Source of the DNA: Pontibacter kalidii
GTDB taxonomy: Bacteria > Bacteroidota > Bacteroidia > Cytophagales > Hymenobacteraceae
NCBI RefSeq assembly: GCF_026278245.1
Contig: NZ_CP111079.1
Location: 3,603,501-3,667,500, forward strand
Length of the DNA: 64,000 nt
Direction: 5' to 3'
In this document: in pieces, positions 55,826 to 64,000 of the stretch
Layout of the letters: each line of letters opens with the position of its first letter
Numbering within the stretch: the first letter of the stretch is position 1
Position numbers and translations under genes: made by a program
The notes under the pieces: model-generated
What the model was told of the DNA's origin: nothing
Seen by the model: the letters and a program-made list of their open reading frames with translations, nothing else
The model's database searches: none

Positions 55826-55833
55826 TATCTTTG
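55826..55833 (+). promoter_or_regulatory. Candidate -7 box upstream of porU
   Basis: TATCTTTG matches TAnnTTTG. Transcription would start near 55840, which supports the ATG at 55907 rather than the ATG at 55847. The -33 partner is poor. Confidence 0.5.
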
Positions 55834-55906
55834 TTAAGATATAAGGATGCTGCCTGCCCGTACGTTACGTATAAGCAGGCAGCTTTTCATAAATTTATAC
55901 TTGCTT

Positions 55907-58900
55907 ATGATGTGGCCCAAGCGATTGGTTTATGCGTGTGCACTTTGTCTGCTTTCCTGCCTGACAAACGCTGCCGCACAGACCACATCCCCCACTTCTT
56001 TTGCCAGCCAATCTGCACTCAGCGAAGGCGAGTGGTATAAGCTGGCCGTCACTGAAAGCGGCGTCTACAAGATAGATAAAAGCGTGCTGCAGGCGCTCGG
56101 CATCTCTCCCCAAAGTATAGATCCCCGGAAAATTCAGCTTTACGGCAACGGCGGCGGCATGCTGCCCCAGTCCAACAGCGCCCCCCGCCCCGACGATCTG
56201 CAGGAAAACGCCGTTACCGTTATAGGCGAGGAGGACGGCAAGTTCGACGACGCAGACTTTATACTTTTCTACGCCCAGGGACCGCACACCTGGAAGTATG
56301 ATGAGACAGCGAAGCGCTTCCGCCACGAGTATAATGTTTACTCCGACACCGCCTTTTATTTCCTGCGCATCAACCACAGCCCCGGCGCACGCATCACCGC
56401 CCGGGGTCAGGCAGCAGGCGCCTCGCAACCTATAACCAGCTACAACGAACGGCTTTTTCATGAGCAGGACCTGAAGAACATGGTTTTCTCGGGCCGGGAG
56501 TGGTATGGCGAAGAGTTCAGCTCTTTTCAGACGAGCCGCACATTCAGCTTTCCGGTTTCAGATGTGGTTTTAGGTGCAGAGGTAACGCTGGAGGCGGCGC
56601 TCATGGCCAACTCCCCCACCGGCAGCAGCTTCACGGTGCAGCTCAACAGCCAGACACTTGGCTCACAGGAGATAGCCGGCCGCGGCACGCAAAAGTACCA
56701 CCCGGAAGGCATCAACAGCATCAAAGCTTATACTATAAACCAGCAAAGCCTTGGTAGTGGCAATGAGTACAAGGTTACGCTTGCCTTCAGCCCCGGCGGC
56801 AGTTCTACGGCTATGGGATACCTGAACTACCTGGAGCTGCACTACGAGCGCCAGCTCAAGCTTTATGGCGAACAAACCGCCTTTCGCTCCCTCCAAAGTA
56901 TAAACCAACCGGTTAGCACGTTTGCCATGGCCGGCCTTTCCGCAGGCGCCACCGTGTGGGACGTGACCAGCCCTGTGCAGCCGGTGATGCAACTGCATGC
57001 CAGCGGCACCTTTCGTGTGGCTACCGATGTGCTGCGCGAGTTCGTGGCGTTTCAGAGCAACAGTATCACCAACAAGCCTATCCCCGTGGGCCGAGTAGAG
57101 AACCAGAACCTGCACGGCCTCAACCAGAGCGGCTCCCTGGACTTTGTGATCGTCACGCACCCGGCTTTCCTGCAGGAGGCGCAGCGGCTGGCCACTCACC
57201 GGGCGCAGCACAGCGGCATGGAAGTGCAGGTGGTGACCACGCGTCAAGTGTACAACGAATTCTCCTCCGGGGCGCAGGATGTAACTGCCATCCGTGATTT
57301 TATGCGCATGCTCTACAGCCGCAGCAGCAAACCGGAGGGCGACGTGCTGTACCTGCTGCTCTTCGGCGATGCCTCCTACGATTACAAGAACCGTATCCGC
57401 AACAACACCAACTTTGTGCCGGTGTACGAGTCGCGGGAGTCGCTGCACCCGATTACCAGCTATAGCTCCGAGGATTACTTTGGTTTTCTGGATGAGGAGG
57501 AAGGCGAGTGGGCGGAGAACGCCCAGGGGGATCACTTGCTGGACATCGGCATTGGCAGGCTTCCGGCCCGGACAGCAGCAGAGGCAGCCACTATGGTCAG
57601 TAAGATCATCAACTACGACAGCCCTAGCCATTTCGGCAGCTGGCGCAGCAGGATAACGCTCGTCGCCGACGATGGCGACTACAACGAGCACCAGAACGAT
57701 GCGGAGTTCCTGGCCAATTACCTCGTGGAGCATCACCCAAAGAATAACCCCAACAAAGTATACATAGACCTGTACCAGCAGCAGGCCGTGGCCGATGGGC
57801 AGCGCGTGCCGGAGGCCTCCACAGCCCTGGACAAGGCCGTGGAGCAGGGCTCCCTGATCACTAACTATACCGGACACGGCAACGAGGTAAGCTGGGCCTC
57901 GGAGCAGGTGCTCACGCTGCCGCAGATCAGCAACTGGAAGAACAAAAACAATCTAACCTTCCTGCTTACCGCCACCTGCGAGTTCGGCCGCTACGACGAC
58001 CCGGGGCGTCCATCGGGGGCGGAGCTGGCGCTACTGCATGCCGAAGGAGGCGCTGTAGGGCTGCTCACCACCACCCGCCCCGTCTACTCCAACGGCAATC
58101 GCGTGCTCAACCGGAACTTCTATAGTGCTGCCTTCACACCCATCAATGGGCGTATGCCCCGCCTCGGCGACCTGGTGATGCTGACCAAGAACAATAGTAT
58201 AACCGCCAATGCGAGTGGCTCCAGGGGGGTGAACAACCGCAACTTCTCCCTCCTCTCCGACCCTTCCCTGCAGCTGGCTTACCCAGACCTGGAGGCCAGG
58301 ATCACACGCATAAACGGCCAGGAGGTCACGGCCGACACCCTTAGCGCCTTAGCAAAAGTTACCCTGCAGGGGCAGGTGCAGACCAGCTCCGGCAGCCTGG
58401 CCGGCGACTTCTCCGGCACCCTGCACCTGAAAGTATACGAGAAGCCCACCATCCTTCAAACATTGGGAGATGAGGATAGCCCTAAAGTGCCGGTACAAGT
58501 GCGTGAAAGTATACTTTATGACGGCAAGGCCAGCGTGCGGCAGGGCCAGTTTGAGGTCAGCTTTGTGGTGCCAAAAGATATTGCCTACCAGTACGGACAG
58601 GGTAAAATCAGCCTGTATGCCAGTAACAGCACTCAGGATGCCCTGGGCGCTAACCAGGAAGTGATCATTGGTGGTACAGCAAAAGAGGCTCCCGTAGACA
58701 ACACCCCCCCAAGTATAAGGCTGTTCATGGATGACGACTCCTTCGTATCAGGGGGTATCACCGGCCAAACCACCACCCTGCTGGCCCGGCTTTTCGACGA
58801 GAGCGGCATCAATACGGCAGGTATCGGTATAGGCCACGAAATCACAGCCATGCTGGACGAGGAGCAGCATACGCTGGTGGTCCTCAACGATTACTATACG

Positions 58901-59362
58901 TCGGAGCCGGACAGCTACCAGCAAGGCGAGGTGAAGTATACGTTAAAAGACCTGCCGCCCGGCCCGCACACCATCCGGCTCAAGGCCTGGGATACGCATA
59001 ATAATTCGTCGGAAGGCTATATAGAATTCTATGTATCTAATGATGCCCATCTTGCGTTAGAGCATGTATTAAACTATCCGAATCCGTTCTCAACAGAAAC
59101 AACTTTCCTTTTTGACCATAACAGGGCCGGCGAAGACCTGGAGGTACAGGTACAGATTTACAACATGTCGGGCAAGCTAATGAAGACGCTGCAGACAACC
59201 AGCTACCATAGTAAAACACGTGTAGCAGAAATCTCCTGGAATGGTCGGGATGCGTACAATGATATGCTGACACCGGGCGTTTACATCTATAGAGTAACTG
59301 TGCGGTCGCTGCGGGATGGTGCGAAAGCATCCGATTTTGAGAAACTTGTAATTATTAACTAG
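55907..59362 (+). CDS. porU: Type IX secretion sortase PorU
   Basis: PorU is the C25-family (gingipain-like) protease that removes the C-terminal sorting domain from secreted proteins and links them to surface lipopolysaccharide. I take the ATG at 55907 (1151 residues), giving a regular signal peptide (RLVYACALCLLSCLTNAAAQ); the frame is open 20 codons further upstream. The catalytic pair is visible as H657 (NYTGHGNE) and C691 (TATCEFGRYDD). The C-terminal ~90 residues (YPNPFSTETTFLF, GVYIYRVTV) look like a type IX sorting domain, as PorU is known to retain. Length is typical (~1100-1200). porV follows directly. Many AGT-ATA motif sites occur. Confidence 0.94.
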   Translation: MMWPKRLVYACALCLLSCLTNAAAQTTSPTSFASQSALSEGEWYKLAVTESGVYKIDKSVLQALGISPQSIDPRKIQLYGNGGGMLPQSNSAPRPDDLQENAVTVIGEEDGKFDDADFILFYAQGPHTWKYDETAKRFRHEYNVYSDTAFYFLRINHSPGARITARGQAAGASQPITSYNERLFHEQDLKNMVFSGREWYGEEFSSFQTSRTFSFPVSDVVLGAEVTLEAALMANSPTGSSFTVQLNSQTLGSQEIAGRGTQKYHPEGINSIKAYTINQQSLGSGNEYKVTLAFSPGGSSTAMGYLNYLELHYERQLKLYGEQTAFRSLQSINQPVSTFAMAGLSAGATVWDVTSPVQPVMQLHASGTFRVATDVLREFVAFQSNSITNKPIPVGRVENQNLHGLNQSGSLDFVIVTHPAFLQEAQRLATHRAQHSGMEVQVVTTRQVYNEFSSGAQDVTAIRDFMRMLYSRSSKPEGDVLYLLLFGDASYDYKNRIRNNTNFVPVYESRESLHPITSYSSEDYFGFLDEEEGEWAENAQGDHLLDIGIGRLPARTAAEAATMVSKIINYDSPSHFGSWRSRITLVADDGDYNEHQNDAEFLANYLVEHHPKNNPNKVYIDLYQQQAVADGQRVPEASTALDKAVEQGSLITNYTGHGNEVSWASEQVLTLPQISNWKNKNNLTFLLTATCEFGRYDDPGRPSGAELALLHAEGGAVGLLTTTRPVYSNGNRVLNRNFYSAAFTPINGRMPRLGDLVMLTKNNSITANASGSRGVNNRNFSLLSDPSLQLAYPDLEARITRINGQEVTADTLSALAKVTLQGQVQTSSGSLAGDFSGTLHLKVYEKPTILQTLGDEDSPKVPVQVRESILYDGKASVRQGQFEVSFVVPKDIAYQYGQGKISLYASNSTQDALGANQEVIIGGTAKEAPVDNTPPSIRLFMDDDSFVSGGITGQTTTLLARLFDESGINTAGIGIGHEITAMLDEEQHTLVVLNDYYTSEPDSYQQGEVKYTLKDLPPGPHTIRLKAWDTHNNSSEGYIEFYVSNDAHLALEHVLNYPNPFSTETTFLFDHNRAGEDLEVQVQIYNMSGKLMKTLQTTSYHSKTRVAEISWNGRDAYNDMLTPGVYIYRVTVRSLRDGAKASDFEKLVIIN

Positions 59363-59381
59363 TACAGTAGTACATATTTTC

Positions 59382-59389
59382 TATATTTG
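59382..59389 (+). promoter_or_regulatory. Candidate -7 box upstream of porV
   Basis: TATATTTG, 24 bp before the porV ATG, fits TAnnTTTG; no good -33 box. It might give porV a promoter of its own in addition to readthrough from porU. Confidence 0.4.
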
Positions 59390-59412
59390 ATATAGTTATC
59401 TATACCCTTCCT

Positions 59413-60543
59413 ATGCAGAAAAATAGTAAGATACTGAAGGTCGCCGCGTTCGCGTTCGCCTTTATTTCAGCGCCAGCGGCGTTCGCACAATCAACGCCAC
59501 CTGCAACAACTACCGGCTCTGATCTGAACGCCGTCACAACTGCGGTTCCAATCCTGACCGTAGGGCCTGATTCCCGCTCGGCAGCTTTAGGCGATGCTGG
59601 TGTGGCTGCATCACCCGATGCCAACGCATCTTACTGGAACCCTGCCAAACTGGGTTTTGTGCAGAACGACCTGAGCGTTTCCTTCTCCTATTCCCCTTGG
59701 CTGCGCAACATCGTGGACGATATGTCGCTGAACTACCTGTCGGGCTACAAGAAACTAAATGAGACTTCTGCCCTCTCTGTTTCCCTGATGTACTTCGACC
59801 TGGGGGAGATCCAGTTTATAGATGCGCAGCAAAACCCGCTGCAGAACTATAACCCCAAGGAGTATGCCGTGGCCGTGTCGTATGGCCAGGCGCTAAGCGA
59901 GAACTTCAGCGTTGGTATCTCTGCCCGCTACATTCACTCCAACCTTGCCGGTGATGTAAACGTGAGCGGCAGTAATACAGAGTCTCAGCCAGGCAACACA
60001 GCCGCTGTAGATGTGGGCGTATACTATAACAGAGACCTGAGCCAGAACCTGAACCTGGCCGTGGGAGCTAACATTTCAAACATCGGTGGTAAGATCGCTT
60101 ACTCCGAAGATGAAGACAAAAGCTTCCTGCCTACCAACCTGAAGGTGGGAACCGCTATAAAGTATAACCTTGATGCCTATAACTCCCTTACCCTCCTCGT
60201 GGATGCCAACAAACTGCTTGTGCCGTCGCCAGGTGCTGACACAGACCAAAGTGTGATCGGCGGTATCTTCTCCTCTTTTGGAGATGCAGAGGGTGGTGCC
60301 AGCGAAGAGCTTAAAGAAGTAAACCTTTCCACAGGAGTGGAGTACTGGTATAATGAGTTGTTCGCAGCACGCGTAGGGTATTTCTATGAGCACCCGGACA
60401 AAGGCGGCAGAAAATATTTCTCAGCTGGTTTGGGCATACGCTACCAAAAGTTTGGTCTGGATGCCGCTTACCTTATCCCGAACGATCAGGGCAACCCGCT
60501 CGCCGATACGTGGCGCTTTACACTTGCCCTTAACCTTGAATAG
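59413..60543 (+). CDS. porV: Type IX secretion outer-membrane protein PorV
   Basis: PorV (376 residues, also called LptO) is a FadL-like 14-strand barrel that binds secreted proteins at SprA and passes them to PorU. The signal peptide ends PAAFAQ. The mature start VPILTVGPDSRSAALGDAGVAASPDANASYWNPAKLGF is highly characteristic of the family, and the final WRFTLALNLE fits a barrel. It lies 50 bp after porU, with an M16-like gene 18 bp after it. The three together likely form one transcription unit. Confidence 0.95.
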   Translation: MQKNSKILKVAAFAFAFISAPAAFAQSTPPATTTGSDLNAVTTAVPILTVGPDSRSAALGDAGVAASPDANASYWNPAKLGFVQNDLSVSFSYSPWLRNIVDDMSLNYLSGYKKLNETSALSVSLMYFDLGEIQFIDAQQNPLQNYNPKEYAVAVSYGQALSENFSVGISARYIHSNLAGDVNVSGSNTESQPGNTAAVDVGVYYNRDLSQNLNLAVGANISNIGGKIAYSEDEDKSFLPTNLKVGTAIKYNLDAYNSLTLLVDANKLLVPSPGADTDQSVIGGIFSSFGDAEGGASEELKEVNLSTGVEYWYNELFAARVGYFYEHPDKGGRKYFSAGLGIRYQKFGLDAAYLIPNDQGNPLADTWRFTLALNLE

Positions 60544-60561
60544 TACATACCACTTTAAAGA

Positions 60562-61845
60562 ATGCTTGATAGAACAAAAGCTCCTGACACATATGAAATA
60601 GATGCCGTTAGTATCCAGATAGCCGAGGTAACACACCTGAGCAATGGAGCCATACTGCATATTATCAAAAGCGAAACCCAGCCTGTTATCAGGCTGGATT
60701 TTGTTTTTAAGGCCGGTAAATGGTTCGAAGATAAAAAAGGTACCTCTGACCTGGCTGCGAAAATGCTGCTGGAGGGATCTCTTAACCATACGGCCAAACA
60801 AATAGCCGACAAAGTAGCTTTCTACGGAGCCTCCTTTGATAACAACCACGGTTACGACCGCACTGAATTTACCCTTTACTGCCTGGCCAAGTATACATCG
60901 GAGTTACTTGCCCTGGTGCTGGACGTGCTACAAAACCCGGCTTTTCCAGAGGAAGAGTTTAACCTGCTAAAGCAGCGCACTATCCAATCGCTGAAAGTGC
61001 AGCGGCAGAAAAACAACTACCTGGCTACCCACAGCTTTACGCAGCAAGTATACGGCAGTACCCATCCTTACACATTTGGTTTTGATGAAGGAGTACTGGA
61101 GGCAGTTACCAAGGAGGAGGTGGAACAGTACTACAGGAACAGGTTCATCACCCAGGAACTGGAAGTATTTGCCTGTGGCGCTGTTGATGAGCCACTACAG
61201 AAACAGTTGGAGCACGAAATAGCTGCGCTGCAGTTAGAGCCTTCTGCTGCTTCAGCAACTACTCCTAAAACAGGTATAACTGCTGAAGACAAGTATAAAC
61301 TTGTACCTGTTGCTGATAGCCTGCAGTCATCCATACGCATCGGTAGGCGCTTCCCCAGAATAGACCATCCTGATTACCAAAAGCTCCTTGTTTTGAACGA
61401 AGTGCTCGGCGGGTACTTTGGCTCCAGGCTGATGCGCAACATCCGGGAAGACAAAGGCTATACGTATGGCATACATTCGGTCATATCACCAAAGGAGCAG
61501 GACAGTGTTTTCTACATTGGTACAGATGTTAACTATGCTGTGACAGACAACACGATAGAAGAGGTCCTAAAGGAGATAAAGCTCCTTCAACAGGAAGAGA
61601 TACCAGTAGACGAACTGGAAACGGTTAAGAACTACATGCTTGGCAAGTTCCTCAACGATATTTCCACCATCTTTGACCAGTGCGACAGATATAAGCGCAT
61701 CACCCTGCACAAGCTCTCCCCTGAGCACTATAATAAATATGTAACTACTATACGAACAGTCACCGCACCAGAATTATTAGAACTGGCCAATCAATATTAT
61801 AAAGAAGAAGAACTACATACAGCTGTTGCTGGAAGAAAGGATTAA
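60562..61845 (+). CDS. M16-family protein lacking the HxxEH zinc site
   Basis: A 427-residue protein with no signal peptide and the M16 (pitrilysin/processing-peptidase) fold. The N-terminal half contains LDFVFKAGKWFEDKKGTSDLAAKMLLEGS, where catalytic members have HxxEH; here the site reads LAAKM, so zinc binding is lost. The C-terminal half keeps the substrate-side signature GGYFGSRLMRNIREDKGYTYGI. Non-catalytic M16 subunits usually pair with an active subunit, which is not seen here. Its position after porU-porV may be meaningful or chance. A terminator follows, then the converging rRNA operon. Confidence 0.88.
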   Translation: MLDRTKAPDTYEIDAVSIQIAEVTHLSNGAILHIIKSETQPVIRLDFVFKAGKWFEDKKGTSDLAAKMLLEGSLNHTAKQIADKVAFYGASFDNNHGYDRTEFTLYCLAKYTSELLALVLDVLQNPAFPEEEFNLLKQRTIQSLKVQRQKNNYLATHSFTQQVYGSTHPYTFGFDEGVLEAVTKEEVEQYYRNRFITQELEVFACGAVDEPLQKQLEHEIAALQLEPSAASATTPKTGITAEDKYKLVPVADSLQSSIRIGRRFPRIDHPDYQKLLVLNEVLGGYFGSRLMRNIREDKGYTYGIHSVISPKEQDSVFYIGTDVNYAVTDNTIEEVLKEIKLLQQEEIPVDELETVKNYMLGKFLNDISTIFDQCDRYKRITLHKLSPEHYNKYVTTIRTVTAPELLELANQYYKEEELHTAVAGRKD

Positions 61846-61872
61846 AAGAAAGCTATAGTCTTATTTCACTGG

Positions 61873-61901
61873 GAGCCCCGATCGCTAAGGTTGGGGCTTT
61901 T
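61873..61901 (+). terminator. Terminator after the M16-like gene
   Basis: GAGCCCC/GGGGCT stem with a 13-nt loop and TTTTT tail, ~30 bp past the stop codon. Confidence 0.78.
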
Positions 61902-61941
61902 TCAGTGGCTTGGCTTTGGAGGAGGTGGTGGGGGGGAGGAA

Positions 61942-61983
61942 AAAGAAAAAAGGGGCAGCGGGATTTCTCCTGCTGCCCCTTTG
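61942..61983 (-). terminator. Terminator of the rRNA operon
   Basis: On the minus strand an AAAGGGGCAGC/GCTGCCCCTTT stem is followed by a T-run. It lies just past the 3' end of the 5S gene. Confidence 0.88.
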
Positions 61984-61988
61984 TTGGG

Positions 61989-62098
61989 GTTGGCGGCCAC
62001 CTACTCTCCCGGGGGTGAACCCAGTACCATCGGCGCTCCCGGGCTTAACTGCTCTGTTCGGAATGGGAAGAGGTGCTCACCGGGGCCATAGCCACCAT
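61989..62098 (-). rRNA. rrf: 5S ribosomal RNA
   Basis: Read on the minus strand it begins TGGTGGCTATGGCCCCGG and contains the universally conserved CCCATTCCGAACAGAG loop and GTACTGGGTTC; the ends near AGTAGGTGGCCGCCA pair with the 5' end. The ends are approximate to a few bases. Length (~110 nt) is normal. It is the last gene of an rRNA operon running leftward. Confidence 0.92.
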
Positions 62099-62202
62099 TA
62101 TCGTCGGCACGGCTGTTATGCGTGCGCAATGCTTTGTAGACATGATATGTGGGGGAGAGATGAAAAAAAAAGGTGAGAGCGGCGGGCCGGTAAAGCCGGG
62201 GC

Positions 62203-64000
<1,798 letters not shown>

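Noticed and set aside
56663..57877. 404-codon minus-strand frame opposite porU
   Set aside because: Antisense shadow with no motif; porU has catalytic residues and a full-length match in structure.

Overview
The window comes from a Bacteroidota chromosome, most likely a Cytophagales member of the Pontibacter/Hymenobacteraceae type. This rests on: type IX secretion genes (sprA, porU, porV); a ruvA-sprA-gcvH neighbourhood; promoter boxes of the Bacteroidota form TTTG-N(19-20)-TAnnTTTG; families largely restricted to the phylum (DUF4292, DUF3078, a malic enzyme fused to a phosphotransacetylase domain, class I FbaB-type aldolase); and moderately high GC coding sequence. Genus is an inference. No tRNA, CRISPR array, prophage or intact insertion sequence was seen.

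Layout. 1-1.5 kb: a visibly AT-richer AraC regulator plus DHFR-like reductase pair. 1.6-12.2 kb: a DUF2238 membrane protein, then mostly minus-strand housekeeping genes (two paralogous Gly-zipper/OmpA lipoproteins, accD, fbaB, an M28 glutaminyl-cyclase-like lipoprotein, cysS, an endonuclease/exonuclease/phosphatase protein). 12.4-17.4 kb: rimP-nusA-infB operon with a well-formed promoter and terminator. 18-19.5 kb: two exported proteins. 19.7-31.7 kb: a long plus-strand run (enoyl-CoA hydratase, flippase, dut, sugar nucleotidyltransferase, TPR protein, DUF4292 lipoprotein, EnvC-like protein, two TatA paralogues, gatA, LysM lytic transglycosylase) concerned mainly with envelope building. 31.9-42.8 kb: malic enzyme, ruvA, the giant sprA, gcvH, a VanZ-like protein. 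43.4-54.1 kb: M28 peptidase, yicC, purQ, a SulP transporter, then a tight minus-strand set (FAD oxidoreductase, a TolB-propeller/beta-barrel protein, a serine hydrolase). 54.2-61.8 kb: MBL hydrolase, pssA, purS, porU, porV and an M16-like protein. 61.9-64 kb: a converging rRNA operon, with 5S complete and the 3' part of 23S.

How the genes work together. SprA, PorV and PorU are three core outer-membrane parts of type IX secretion: SprA is the translocon barrel, PorV shuttles substrates, and PorU is the sortase that removes the C-terminal sorting domain. The EnvC-like protein, lytic transglycosylase, OmpA lipoproteins, flippase and nucleotidyltransferase point to cell wall and surface polysaccharide work. 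rimP-nusA-infB couples ribosome maturation, transcription elongation and translation initiation.

The most striking unexplained signal is one short word, AAGTATA (complement TATACTT). Counted by eye it occurs about 100 times, where base composition predicts roughly five. It lies in genes and between genes, in all reading frames and both orientations. It appears to force rare codon pairs (AGT-ATA for Ser-Ile, ATA-CTT for Ile-Leu), sits as inverted pairs at the base of terminator stems, and sometimes occurs as tandem copies 11 bp apart. This distribution resembles DNA-uptake sequences or the cyanobacterial HIP1 repeat; its function here is unknown. Two diverged copies of a ~250 bp intergenic repeat (about 2.5-2.8 kb and 43.0-43.2 kb) are the second notable feature.
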